The notes: generated by a model not told the origin, from the letters alone. Positions 46,835-58,210 are shown, counted from the stretch's first letter. The stretch is DNA of 64,000 nt from Ursus arctos (GCF_023065955.2 NW_026622808.1:43350475-43414474); one strand, 5' to 3'. A program made the numbers and translations.

Positions 46835-47415
46835 TCGAGCTCATGTTTCTTGACTTCCAGACCAGAACATTTCCCTCTTACCAAGGGCCCAAAGCATTCC
46901 CTAATGGACAGCTGTATTGAGGGTGGTCTGGGGGTAAGGGTAGGGGTGCCACCATTAAGATCCAGTCATGGTGGTCTTTTCTCATTTTATAGTGTTAAAA
47001 ACTGGTTGGGAGTAGAGGAAGTAAGATAGCAAGCAGCTAGTTTCCCTCCCATCCATTTTTATTTAACTTTTGGCACCTACTGCTGTTTACTCAGATTTTG
47101 GTGTGAACATTTGCTTTAGCCCAGCATCATAGAGACATGTCGAGTTTAATTTATAAACAGTGGGTGGATGTCCTGCAAACAGTGCCGTGAATGCCAGGTA
47201 CTCAGTTATCCCTTCGAGCTCGGAGGAAAAATCTGATTCCTTATCCGTCGTTTGACTCCCACCCGTCCCCTCCCCCTGTGCACAGCCTGAGGTATTGTCA
47301 CATTTGGGGGAGCGTCAGACACAGGGGGAATCTGTAAAAACTAGGGCTCCTCTCCCTAGGATAATAACCTTTATAAACAACACTTATGCAATTATACAAT
47401 GTCATCTTTATGCTG
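46835..47415. other. Intronic sequence, nothing recognised
   Basis: No repeat or exon recognised. Confidence 0.45.
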
Positions 47416-47419
47416 TAAT

Positions 47420-47620
47420 GTCATATAGCAATTACTGTTGTAAGCACTCTTCATTTGTCATTTCTGTGATGTCCTAGCAAACCTGTGATGCTCCTGTTGT
47501 ATTATGCCAGTTTTATGGGAACGGGGCAGCAAGAAGTATAATGCCTTTCCCACCATTGGAGTCTGACAGATGGTAGTAGTCAGATTCAGCCTCGACTGGC
47601 TCCAGAGTCTGGCTTCATCT
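47420..47620 (-). mobile_element. MIR SINE, antisense
   Basis: TTGTAAGCACTCTTCATTTG, CCAGTTTTATGGGAACGGGG and GTAGTCAGATTCAGCCTCGA, then CTCCAGAGTCTGG, follow antisense MIR. Confidence 0.55.
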
Positions 47621-47964
47621 CTGCACCCATGCTCAGCATCTTTCTTCCTGTCTCAGGAGGGTGTAGCCCCCGAAGCCCATGGATGGCTCCTGCCATGGAC
47701 TATGAACTCTAGGTTAAGAAACTCCGAATTTGAAGCCTCAGCTCCTTCCACTCCCTCTGTCATTCTGCTGTCATTCTATCCCACTCCACAGTAGCAGTTT
47801 CACAACCAGAGGGCCTTGTTCTAGAAGGTCCACTCCCATGTACCTTTCCTGCTTGCCCCTCCTTTCCTATCAGTCTCCATTCTTTAGCTGTTGCTTGCTA
47901 ACTTCCTAATTTTCTCCTCATCCAGATTCAACTTACTTCTGTTGTTTTAAAATTGAAATTAAAA

Positions 47965-48078
47965 CTCATGACTCCCAGCGTGGAGCCCAGTGCAGGGCTT
48001 GAACTCACAACCCTGAGCTCAAGACCTGAGCTGAGATCAGGAGTGGGATGCTCAAGTGACTGGGCCACCGAGGAGCCC
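47965..48078 (-). mobile_element. Old Can-SINE, antisense, partial
   Basis: GACTCCCAGCGTGGAGCCCA, GGGCTTGAACTCACAACCCT, GACCTGAGCTGAGATCAGGA and GGGCCACCGAGGAGCCCC. It lacks the GA-rich tail and is diverged. Confidence 0.8.
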
Positions 48079-48558
48079 CTTTATTATCATTATGGTATTG
48101 TCTACTTACTGTTTTTTCTTTCAACTGGCCCTCTTTATTTTAATTAAAGGAATTGATTATAAAGGAAAACTTTTTACCAGCACCTTAATGGGAAGACCCG
48201 TGCTGTTGGACATGGATAGACTAATATAAGCTTGTATGTCTGTGATCTGTGAAAACAAATCAAATCACCAAAGTTATTAAATTCAGCATAATACTTACTC
48301 TTGGGTACAAGGGGGAAATGAATGAATAATCAGGGAAGTGTGGAGAGCATATTACACCGAACTGAGATTTTTTTTTTCCCCTTGATATGACCAAAGCATA
48401 GAAATAATCAAGAAGAGGAAATACCTTTTTAGTCTGTGTTGTAATGAATTCAAAGCATCTACTCGGCACTTAGGATCTCTCTCAAGTATTGCCGTGGTCC
48501 CTGTCCTAGGACACTTTATTTTGTGGGGAAGTCAATATTGCTTTAAAATGGAACTCAA

Positions 48559-48778
48559 GGGGCACCTGGGTGGCTCAGTCGTTAAGCGTCTGCCTTCGGC
48601 GCAGGACGTGATCCCGGGGTCCTGGGATCGAGCCCCACATCGAGCCCCACATCGGGCTCCTCCACTGGGAGTCTGCTTCTTCCTCTCCCACTCCCCCTGC
48701 TTGTGTTCCCTCTCTCGCTGGCTGTCTCTATCTCTGTCAGATAAATAAAAAAATCTTTAAAAAATTAAAAAATAAAAT
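48559..48778 (+). mobile_element. Can-SINE, sense, first of a stacked pair
   Basis: GGGGCACCTGGGTGGCTCAG, CTCCTCCACTGGGAGTCTGC and CCACTCCCCCTGCTTGTGTT, with a tandem duplication of ATCGAGCCCCAC at about 48628-48651. A perfect target duplication AAAATGGAACTCAA lies at 48545-48558 and 48779-48792. Confidence 0.97.
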
Positions 48779-48792
48779 AAAATGGAACTCAA

Positions 48793-48978
48793 GGGGCGCC
48801 TGGGTGGCTCAGTCGGTTAAGCGTCCGCCTTTGGCTCAGGTCCTGGGATGGAGCCCCAAATCTGTCTGGCTCCCTGCTCAGCGGGGAGTCTGCTCCTCCC
48901 TCTGCCCTTCCCCCAACCCCTCCCCCTCCCTGTGCGCACGCTTTCTCTCTCTCTCAAACAAATAAAATCTTAAAAAAC
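48793..48978 (+). mobile_element. Can-SINE, sense, second of a stacked pair
   Basis: GGGGCGCCTGGGTGGCTCAG starts directly after the first copy's 3' target duplication. The body has a deletion in the GTCATGATCCCAGG region. It ends with CAAATAAAATCTTAAAAAAC. The following AAACAGAACTCTG is an imperfect third copy of the target. Confidence 0.96.
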
Positions 48979-49164
48979 AAAACGAAACAGAACTCTGTCT
49001 GAGAAAGGAGAGTCACAGCTGTGTGGGCGCCGCTGTGCTGTACATCAGCCCCGTCCATCCTCCGCAGAGCAGTCTGACGGGCGTCTGCACCAGACGTGCG
49101 CTTGCTGGCTTTCTGGCCTCGCTTTGTTCCGGGCTTTCCCTGTGTGATTTCCTTCAGGCATCAA

Positions 49165-49300
49165 AACAGCCTTGCCTCTTAGACCCTGTTAGTGCCATGT
49201 GAACAGGAGTGGAGACCGAGGCACAGAGAAGTCAGGTAACCTGCCCAAGGTCACACTGCTCTGAAGTAGCCGGACTGGCTTCCAGCCCAGGTCTGTCCAT
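49165..49300 (-). mobile_element. MIR SINE, antisense
   Basis: GAGTGGAGACCGAGGCACAG, AGAAGTCAGGTAACCTGCCC, AAGGTCACACTGCTCTGAAG and GGCTTCCAGCCCAGGTCTG. Confidence 0.88.
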
Positions 49301-51548
49301 CTTCTGAGCTCTTGGCTCTTAATGTATTCTGTGTTCTGTAGGAAGTACCTTTAGTTTGTTTCCAAACAGCTCCGTGTCCTCAGTGGGCATCAGAAAATGG
49401 TTCTGTGAGAGCTGAGAAAGTTCTCACTTCCCGATTTTGTAGGTAAACAAAAATAGAAGCCACGTTCAGAAGGGGGAGTACGAACACGGAGCGTGCTGTA
49501 TGCTCTAGTGAGGAATACAGTAAAATGAAAAATAAGATTAATGTTTCAGATTGTACAGTTCCCTAATTATGCTTTTAATTATTCATATAAAACAAGTAAA
49601 ATGACCCCTGACAGAGACATTAATGATTTAGGGAGAATCAAATATTTATAAGATGCCGCTGAGTCCCTGGGTGTATTGTAACAGATGCGCTCAAAATGCT
49701 TTGCCTTCATCCTTTGGATGCAAAATGTTATGTATAGAATTTATAACAGGATGAGAGTAATCAACAGTATTTAAGACACTACTGAGCTAATTCATAGGTA
49801 TTTTGGCTTTAGAACTAAAGGCATACAATTGCTTTGATATATCTTATAAAATATCGTACAGTGTTTTAGGGATCTCCAAATGATAACCCCTGCGTGTTTC
49901 TGTGTTCTTAATGGTTGAAAAAAGAAATCAAAAGGGAGAATAAGATTCCATGACATATGAAAATTATATCCATATTTTAGTTTGGATAAAGTTTATTGGA
50001 GCATTCATTTACATTTTGTGTGTGGCTGCCTCTGTGCTACAGAGACTAGGTTGGGTTGTTGCAACTGGGATCCTACGGCCCACAGAGCCTTAAATAGCTA
50101 CTATCTTGCCCTTCACAGAAAACGTTTGCCAGCCCCTTCTAAAACATGCCTCGCACACAGCAAAGGTGAAACAGGCCCATAGCATGTTTAATCGGCACAG
50201 GAAACACCTGCTTTGACTTGGTTTCATCTCTTAATTCGCCGTCCCACTAATTGAACATTCACTGTATTTTTTTTCAGAAATTGGAGAAAAACTGTCTTTG
50301 GAATGCAATAAAAAGGGATTTATACAAGCAGGGTTCCTTTACTTGCTTTTAATGCCTCCTTTATTTGGAGGAGTACTGAAACTAATTGCACTGTTTTAGA
50401 AATGGGTCATTAGCCGAGTCCCTATCTTTTATGGAGACCTAATTTTCATGCAGGATTTCTCTCTAAAGCTCCAACTGGGATCTCTTTAGGAAGAAGAGAC
50501 AATGACGATACATGAGCTTTTCTGTGGTTTACACAAATTTGGCTGTTGATCACAAACCATGAAGTATAGTGGTTGACATCTTACCCATATTTAGCAGCCA
50601 GTAAGTGTTTGTTGAATGAATGCGTGAGTTCACTTTAGAAAACCAACAAACAAAAAAAGGAGTATGTCACTTATAAAATAAAATCTGTTTGGCATGCATT
50701 GGACACTACGTTCCTTTGGGGAAAATAATCGTTATGCTAGTATAAATCCAAGTTATTTGTTCTCAATTTCTCTTTCCTGTGTTTCAGGAGGGGAATGTTT
50801 TTGAAAGTTAGGGTTTAAATTGATGAAGGTTTCCTATGTTTTGGAATTCTTAGATGTTCTTTTTGGATGGGCTAAGTAAAATTTTCCTATACATGGAATA
50901 AAAAAAACTATTAAATCTAGTTATCTGCAATTATTTGAATGACCTAATGAATAAAACTTTGCCAGCATTTTCCTGGGTACCGTTTTCAAAAAACCATGAA
51001 TGCAACCCCCACCTTGGCCATACACCCACTGACATTCCCTTAAAAGTGGAAGAACCTGCAAATTTTATTTCCTGATATCTTTGCCTGAGCTTTCTAATCA
51101 AAGAAACGTGCCTCTCACGTCTGGCTTATCATATGTTTTTCCCTTCTCATTCCAGACCTTGAACCCTGGGGTAGCCCCAGGAGTCAGTGCTTACAAAAAG
51201 AAAAATCTCCCTCTCCAGAGAGTTTTGGTCATCGAGTGGACTCGGGAGACCGTGATTCAGAGCATCTCACTCTGTGACCGTCTCCATTCTTTCCTTCTTC
51301 TTCTTTTTTTTTTTTTTTCCATCTGTGAAATGGATAAGAAATTCTGAGATCATTCCCTGAGACTTTTCATGATTTAGAGTGAACAGGAGCTTGAGAACAT
51401 TCTGCAGCTAGATTGTGCTAATTTATTCAAACTAGTGTTTTTGACTTGTTTTTTAAACAGGAACGTGAGGAAATAATTCACATCATGTAATCCTGAACTT
51501 TATTTGAAGCAACGGAGGAAGTCGCTCAAGTTTTGCGTAGAGACTCAC
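49301..51548. other. Intronic sequence upstream of the second PTPRG exon
   Basis: Mostly AT-rich and non-repetitive. 49540-49860 looks like a possible conserved element. 50590-50630 (AGTAAGTGTTTGTTGAATGA) is a short L2 or MIR 3' trace. A T run lies near 51304-51318. Confidence 0.45.
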
Positions 51549-51578
51549 TTTGTTCTCCTTCCCTTCCATTTTATACAG
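51549..51578 (+). promoter_or_regulatory. Splice acceptor of the second PTPRG exon
   Basis: A long, nearly pure pyrimidine tract (51549-51572) precedes ATACAG, giving a strong acceptor. No other AG falls between the tract and the junction. Confidence 0.85.
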
Positions 51579-51727
51579 TTGCCATCCTGCTAAAGGACGA
51601 CTATTTTGTCAGCGGTGCTGGCCTGCCTGGCAGATTCAAAGCCGAGAAGGTGGAATTTCACTGGGGACACAGCAATGGTTCTGCGGGCTCAGAACACAGC
51701 ATCAACGGGAGGCGGTTTCCTGTGGAG
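51579..51727 (+). CDS. PTPRG: PTPRG exon: second part of the carbonic-anhydrase-like domain
   Basis: The next coding exon, 149 nt: two bases complete the split Val codon, 49 codons follow, and the exon ends on a codon boundary (phase 0). Exon residues 25-30 (VEFHWG) align with the zinc-site strand of carbonic anhydrases. His28 matches His96 of CA II, but Glu26 stands where His94 should be. Glu39-His40 (SEH) match Glu106-His107, and the last residue, Glu50, falls at Glu117. The third zinc ligand (His119) would lie in the next exon, which is outside the window. Losing zinc ligands is a known trait of receptor phosphatase CA-like domains, which act in adhesion rather than catalysis. Asn33 (NGS) is an N-glycosylation sequon. 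The exon is 1-0 asymmetric, so skipping it would break the frame. Confidence 0.95.
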
Positions 51728-51733
51728 GTGAGA
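51725..51733 (+). promoter_or_regulatory. Splice donor of the second PTPRG exon
   Basis: The junction reads GAG|GTGAGA, close to the ideal mammalian donor with G at +5. Confidence 0.85.
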
Positions 51734-53965
51734 ACAGGTCGAGATGTCAAGTGTCGTCCCGCTTTGGGTTTTCACATCAATGAGATGCTTTGTCTTTACC
51801 CCCAGGGACTTTGCAAATCAAACTTGTACCGTCCATACCTTTGTCTCTGGAAATCGTTTATATATAGCTTGACAGGTGTATATTCCCCCTGGAGCTTCTC
51901 ATCTTTGACTGGAGATGCACGGGGAAGTCGGGGGCATCATGGTTTGAGTAGACTCACTCCTAGCCAAGGATTTTCAACCATTTGTTTCATTTGACACAAT
52001 TTCTTTATTCTGTTTCTGAAGTCCCACTTTCTAAAGGTGAAATTCTGTATGAAAACTCAGGTGACTGTTTCCACCCTTTAGAAGAGAGAAAAGTTAGTTG
52101 ATATATGAAGAGGCATCTCAGAACCTTCTCTCAGTGGGGAAGCTGTTGTAAGGTTTGTTTTCTCCTGCCAGCTGTCGAGAAAGAGGCTGCGGCCATTGGT
52201 GGTATGACTCTCAGTTAACATTGCTGGGATCAATGGTGACATTTTGTCTTTCCTCTGTCAGTTTTCTCAAAGACCCATGCTGCTAGAGAGAAGAAAGTTG
52301 TGGGTACAGTAGATGGTTTGTATTTTTTTGGTGAGGAAGGGAGGGAGGGAGAGAGAAAGCAAGGATCCAAACTCCTTCCTTAATGTTGGGTGGGGGCAGC
52401 ACACTCTTTCCATTGCTAACCTTCTTTTTACCTTTCATCAGCGGCAGCACCTGCCTACTCTCTTAACTGGGGCACAGAGGTCTATTAGGTTTGGCTCTCC
52501 ACGTGGTAAGAGTTAAAGATCTGAGGAAGAACCAAATAGGTGTGCAGTCAAGCCTATGATTGGACTCCAACATGGAACCGCAACTCAGTGTTTTATAACT
52601 CCCATGAAGTCCTGACCTACTTTGATTATCTGAGGAATAGTTGAGATCCCCTCCAATAGGGGAAATACAGGATGTGCACACAGATTTGCACATAGTTTAT
52701 AGGGTTTCATCATTCAGCCTAGCTCCTCAAGCCCATTTATGGACCATTTAGGCGTCCTTGAAGCATAAGTGAAGAATCCCTATAAGATGAGGAAATCAGT
52801 AGTATTTCTTTGTTGAGAGATGCTTGTATTCATATATAAATTTGTTTCTTATCTGTGATTGCTGGAGAAACCAGAGATAACTATTCTGAGAAAATGCTTC
52901 ACATTTTTTTCTTGTCCAGCTAACAAATTCCCGGTATTAAGATTCTTTTATCTGTGGGACTTTTTTGTACTAGTTATACTAATTAAAGGTCTCCTAGGTA
53001 GGGTTTTTGCTAATGGGCTCTCCTCCTCCTCCTTTTGTACTGAATGAATTACTTCTTAGAGATCTTAGTTTTATTGGTACTCGGAAAACTTGATTCCTAG
53101 AAGCAAAATTGTATCATCTTTTTAAACGTTTCGGGTTTTCCTTCTGTTCTTGCTGACTCGTTCCCATTGGCAGTGTGAGTGGAAAGGGATAGTTTGTGTC
53201 CAGCTGGTTTTTCGCAAAAGCCTCTTTCTCTCAGAATTTGGCTGCCATTTGTTCATCTAGTGTTGTTCAAACAAAAGATCTGTGCTTTGAAAGATTGAAA
53301 ACTTATTCTGGCAGTTGCCTTGGTAAAGAAGAGCTCTAGAGTTGGGAACTGGGCACTTCTGCCTCATTCTTCATTACATCCCTTAATGTGGTGACGGGCC
53401 TGTCTCCTCTTATTCCATTCATATTTGGAAAAATGCAGAGACTAGATGCATATTCTTTTAAACAGTTACTACTTTAAGTGACTATTTCAGTTTTCTTTTA
53501 CTTGAAGAGTGCTCTGAAATTCAGAAGCTAATTAGAAATGGCAGCTACAATGCACAGACCTATTGTTCAACCAAGTTTGAATTTATTTCTTTTAAGTAAT
53601 GTCAGATGGTAAGGCTGCCTGTGTTAATTGGGTTCTTCATCGAGGCCCATCTGGTTTGTAGCTTTGTTGTTGTTGTTGTTGTTTTAATGTGATAAACATG
53701 TTGAATTACTTAGTGGATGTATTTGGAGGAACTTGGAATTTCAGAGATCAAAGGTAATGGGATCAAATTTAACTTTAAAATATGCGAGGAAAAGTTGCTC
53801 ACCTTTGCCCAAAACATGTCTGTAATACTTTATGTTAAATTGCTTTATTTGAGCTCTTTATCAACAGGAGATCTCCCTGATGTTCTTACAGTTTGAACAC
53901 CTCAGACTTGGTTTCTTTCATCCCATGTAACTATGTTGTTTTCTAAGAAATTAAAATGAAAGTAA
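51734..53965. other. Intronic sequence, nothing recognised
   Basis: No exon or long repeat. A short (TTG)n run lies near 53667-53682. Confidence 0.5.
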
Positions 53966-54184
53966 GGGGCACCTGGGTGGATCAGTCGGTTGAGCCTCTG
54001 ACTCTTGATTTTGGCTCAGGTGATGATCTCAGTGTCGTGGGATTGAGCCCCGACTCTGGCTGCATGCTGAACACAGAGTCTGCTTGAGATTCTTTCTCTT
54101 CCTTCTCCCTCTACCCTCTCCCCCAGCTCATGCTCACTCTCTCTTGCTCTCTCTCTCTCTCTCTAAAAAATATATCTTTTAAAG
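53966..54184 (+). mobile_element. Can-SINE, sense
   Basis: GGGGCACCTGGGTGGATCAG, GATTTTGGCTCAGGTGATGA, GAGTCTGCTTGAGATTCTTT and a (CT)n tail. Perfect target duplication AAATGAAAGTAA at 53954-53965 and 54185-54196. Confidence 0.96.
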
Positions 54185-54319
54185 AAATGAAAGTAAGAAA
54201 ATTGTAATGTATCATGGGGTCATTTATCAGCATTGGGGACATTATTAAGCTGTCTTGTATACAGAGTCAGAGAAGAGTTGTGGTTGAAGATTGCAGAGTC
54301 TGGTAGAACACAGCGCTGG

Positions 54320-54525
54320 TTCCCAACCAGAGAGAGTTCCTCGCCGGTGGGGACATGATGCATTGTCGGGGGACATCTTTGGTTGTCATTAGTAGGGACA
54401 GTGGTATGCTCCTAGAATCCAGTGAGTAGAGGCCAGGGATGCTGTTCAACATCCAACTCCTAGGACAGCCCCCAGACCAAGAATTATCCTGCCCAAAACG
54501 TCGCAGTTGTGAGACTGTGGAGTAG
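54320..54525 (+). mobile_element. MER5A (hAT-Charlie MITE)
   Basis: Nearly whole element in order: GGTTCCCAACCAGAGAGAGT, GGGGACATCTTTGGTTGTCA, AGAGGCCAGGGATGCTGTTC, AACATCCAACTCCTAGGACA and AAGAATTATCCTGCCCAAAA. Confidence 0.9.
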
Positions 54526-54526
54526 A

Positions 54527-54975
54527 GAATGCGGCGCGTTTCGTTGGAATCGAGTCTTCCTTTATCTGCGTGGCATCACTTGAAGTACGCTTGAATCCTG
54601 AGGACTCCCGCTTGAGAAGTTGTTCCATCTTCTTGTGGATTTCAGAGAGGAAATGTACCTCTCCTGATGGGTAAGAGCATTGCTGGTCTTGCTTCCTTGA
54701 GGTCTCACTTGAGGTAAAGTCGTGACCTTGGGTGTTGATTTCAGCAGCTGCCTCAGTGCTCCAGGTCTGCAGGCTGACTTGTAAGTGTGTGCCCTGCAAG
54801 AATCTGGACCTGCTCCCCAAGGGTCAGTTGCAACAGACCCAACTTTGTAGGTTTTGCTCCTTCCCGGGAATTCCTTGAGGTCACCTATAACAACTTCGTA
54901 CACATCCAGGGATCAGACCTCCCCACATTTTCCTGGCTGGGATCCTGGACTTGTTCTTGGAGTTCCTACACATAA
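54527..54975 (-). pseudogene. Unidentified coding-like block, antisense
   Basis: Two overlapping antisense frames, 54446-54820 and 54562-54903, read with peptide-like composition (for example SEIHKKMEQLLKRESSGF and VIGDLKEFPGRSKTYKVG). This suggests a frameshifted old retrocopy or an internal repeat. No family was recognised and no poly-A tail was found. It sits directly beside MER5A. Confidence 0.25.
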
Positions 54976-55184
54976 AAACATCCCGTCTAATAGAAAAATA
55001 AATGGCCTTATAAAAACAAAATAAGAGGCCTCCAATAGCTGGCTTTCTTTACAGCTCAGTGTAAGTTAGGAAACAAAGTCAGAATTAGATTACAATGCCA
55101 TGCTTAGGAGTTTAGACCCAATTTGCATCCTCAGAGGCCCTCTCCTCCTATGATGCAGCTTTATTCCTTGCCAAATGGCAAATT

Positions 55185-55530
55185 TTTCATGAGTACCTAC
55201 TGTCATATAGGTGTTGGGTTATAAAGATGAGCCAGAAAGACAGTGCCCCCACCTTTAAGGTACTTTCACTCTGGTAATGACATGGAAATTGAGCGAACAG
55301 TCACATAAATATAGCTGTGTTATTTTGGTTGTAATACTGTCTCTGAAGGAGAGGAATATTTTGTCATGAGATATGGAAGACCTCTAGCATATATTTATTA
55401 AGTTATATTTATCAAGGTGGAGGAGGTGAGTTCTAGTCTGCCCATAGGACGGGGACATGCAAAGGCCCTGAGGCAGGAGCCACTTGGTAAGTTGAAGGAA
55501 TAAAGAGAGATCATTGGGGGTTTTAATAAG
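55185..55530 (-). mobile_element. L2 LINE fragment, antisense
   Basis: GAGTACCTACTGTCATATAG, TTATAAAGATGAGCCAGAAA, CACCTTTAAGGTACTTTCAC and GCAAAGGCCCTGAGGCAGGA follow antisense L2. Confidence 0.65.
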
Positions 55531-55534
55531 CAGG

Positions 55535-56550
55535 ATAGTGCCCCCCCCCCAAAATGTCCACATACTCATCCCTGAATCCTGTGAATATATTTATTACTCT
55601 GCATGGCAAAAAGGATTTTTTAGATGTGATTAAGTATCCTTAATGTGAAAAGGCTCAGAACATTCCAGTGATTAAAACAGTTCTGTGTCCTGTTCTAGTT
55701 CTTCCATGGCTATTCACCTTTACCTTACCTCTGCGACTACAGTTGTCTATGGCAGCTTCTACAATATCCTAAGTTTTCTCTCTGCCCCTGCTTAGTCCCT
55801 GTTCTGTGATTGGTAACTTAAACAAAGGTTCATGTAACACTAATAGGATTGAATCATGCGGTGTTTCCGCTATTAACTAAAGTTGGAGTTAATGCAAAGG
55901 GAAATCTCCAGATAAAAGCTGGAGATTAAAGTGGAGGTTCATTGCATACTTGTTGTCTAAGGTAATTAAAATCTTGTTTATTACAATAAGAGATAGCAGG
56001 AGTTGTTGATTCAGACTTATTGGTACTTTATGAGTTGAAGTCTTCAATAAGCTTAAATGATCCAAATTGATTGTGTGCGCCCTTTCCAGTGAAATTCACA
56101 GCTGGTTCATTTCAGCTCTGCTTAGAGCATCCTAGCAAGTGAATAGAAGCAAAGGCATTTTCCCTAATATACACCATGTACACATTACCATATGGTACAG
56201 GCCTGCAAGCCCTTAGCTGAAACTCATGAGGCCAGAAGTTTCAGAATTCAGGATTTTTTCTGGAAAGGTATTATGGTGCATATGCTATACATATTACCAA
56301 GGACACATAGTGGGGTCTGACACTTTAGTCCTTGAATGCATCAATAATCCTGCAACATGCAGGTGAATATTCATGCTAAGTGGGAAATCTCAGTATTCTA
56401 AACGGCTTAACCTCTCTTCACATCAGGTTTTACCACCAAATTAGTTTTCTCCTGCAAATCGTAAATAACAATAATAACAAAACACCTTTTGTCTTGAAAG
56501 CCTTTGAGATTTCATCATTAGTGATGAAGAATTAATGGACCCGTGTTTTA
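55535..56550. other. Intronic sequence, nothing recognised
   Basis: Contains a short C homopolymer at about 55542-55551. No exon or repeat recognised. Confidence 0.5.
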
Positions 56551-56565
56551 AAAACCGGATCCGTA

Positions 56566-56760
56566 GGGGCGCCTGGGTGGTTCAGTAGTTAAGTGTCTGC
56601 CTTCGGCTCAGGGTGTGATACCAGTGCTCTGGGATCGAGCCCCACGTCAGGCTCCTCCGCGGGAAGCCTGCTTCTTCCTCTCCCTGCTTGTGTTCCCTCT
56701 CTCTCTGGCTGTCTCTCTCTCTGTCAAATAAATAAATAAAATCTTTAAAAAAAAAAAAAA
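56566..56760 (+). mobile_element. Young Can-SINE, sense
   Basis: GGGGCGCCTGGGTGGTTCAG, GGCTCCTCCGCGGGAAGCCT, CTCCCTGCTTGTGTTCCCTC and AAATAAATAAATAAAATCTT with poly-A. Target duplication AAAACCGGATCCGTA at 56551-56565 and AAAACTGGATCCGTA at 56761-56775 (one difference, at a CpG). Confidence 0.97.
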
Positions 56761-56775
56761 AAAACTGGATCCGTA

Positions 56776-57696
56776 GCATGGCTCCACTGGTTTAGCTTCC
56801 TGAGAACATGGGTTAGTTGCAACTATGACACAAACACATTGGATTATTTGTCTCCCTGGTGGGCCCAGCGTATGCAGGAACTATCCAGTGGTGGTGTAAC
56901 GGCATTCTTAGAGTTAAGTTTTGTTCAGGGGGCAAGGATTTACTTCTTTAAGGCTGACCTTGCTCTCTGATTCTTGCCCGTTTTAACATTCTGCTTAGGC
57001 CTGCAGTTGTCTTCCATATCCATGTCTGTGGGCGGGTTACTTTGACCTGCTCCTGTCTTCCCTCCTGTCCGCCCAGCTCCTATCTTCCTGCCTAGAGTCA
57101 GGCTGAGGTTAACGCCTTTCATTTTATGAAATGGATCTTGGTTCTTCGAATGTTTCTGTTACATTCTGCTTAGACACTTATCTTTCTGTCGGACCCCTAG
57201 ATTCTGTTCCTGGTGCCTTGCATCTGCCTTCCTCCTCCCAGGGGAGCTCATGCAGTCGTGCACACACAGAGGCCTCCCCAGCGTCACTCTCCACACTCGT
57301 GCAAGCATGGCAGGCTACAACACAACTCAGGCATGGGCCAGTCCGCCAGAGGCTGAGCTCCCGTATCGACCCCTGGCTTCTGTAGTCTGATATTCTGGAG
57401 CACGGACTAAATGTTCAGGTTGGCTAGCACTCCTTTATGGATTCCTTCTTTTCTGCTGGAAATAAATGTAGACACAAAATGCCTTCCTGAAGATGTATTT
57501 TATATGTTGGCCAATACTAAAGGCTTCTTCGCCACTGAAAAAATGTTTCCCTTTATTTAACTCAGTTTTTGTCCAGACTGGGATTAGCCCATGTCCCGCT
57601 CTCTCCTCAGTTTAAGTTAGCAGTATCACTCTTTTGGAAATGAGATTTATAACTTTTACCTGTCCTGCTCTATTCCTTATTCCTTGTAAGAAACGG
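56776..57696. other. Intronic sequence, nothing recognised
   Basis: No exon or repeat recognised. Confidence 0.45.
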
Positions 57697-57698
57697 AT

Positions 57699-57914
57699 GG
57701 GCACCTGGGTGGCACAGTTGGTTAAGCATCTGACTCTTGGTTTCAGCTCTGCTCATGGTCTTAGGGTGATGAGATCGAGCACCACATGGTGCTCCATGCT
57801 TGGAGTGGAGTCTGCTTGGCATTCTCTCTCCCTCTACCCCTCCTGCTTGTTCTCTCTCTCTAAAATAAATAAATCTTAAAAAAAAAAAAAAGAAAGAAAA
57901 AGAAAGAAAGAAGG
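57699..57914 (+). mobile_element. Can-SINE, sense
   Basis: GGGCACCTGGGTGGCACAGT, TGGAGTGGAGTCTGCTTGGC and AAATAAATAAATCTTAAAAA, then an AAAG-rich tail. AGAAACGG before and AGAAATGG after suggest the target duplication. Confidence 0.93.
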
Positions 57915-58093
57915 AAAGAAATGGAATCCCATTCAAATAAATGTTTCCAGAAGACACCAATGATGATTTTAATTTCACTTATCTTGAAAACTGTAAAACC
58001 AATTTGGCTTGTTCACAAAACAGTTGTTGTTTTAAACTTGATAGTGTCTTGTTTTGTCTGTCATTAGAGAGAGCTGTCCTTAAGGGAGATTGA

Positions 58094-58210
58094 GGGGCAC
58101 CTGGCTGGCTCAGTCAGTACAGCACACAACTCTTGATCTCAGGGTTGTGAGTTTGAGCCCCACATTGGGTGTAGAGATCCTTAAATAAATAAAACTTCAA
58201 AATAAAATAG
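58094..58210 (+). mobile_element. Short tRNA-Lys-type Can-SINE
   Basis: GGGGCACCTGGCTGGCTCAG, GGGTTGTGAGTTTGAGCCCC, ATTGGGTGTAGAGATCCTTA and AAATAAATAAAACTTC. Flanks GGGAGATTGAG and GGAAGATTGAG. Confidence 0.9.

Larger units (their letters stand above)
38419..51578 (+). other. PTPRG: PTPRG intron between the two exons
   Basis: A 13,160-bp phase-1 intron with GT-AG ends. It contains a long antisense L1M fragment, hAT remnants, a carnivore L1 3' end split by a Can-SINE, one L2, and a stacked pair of Can-SINEs. Confidence 0.93.

Noticed and set aside
48559..48978. Repeated units with similar spacing that might suggest a CRISPR-like array
   Set aside because: They are two SINE copies with target duplications in a mammalian intron.
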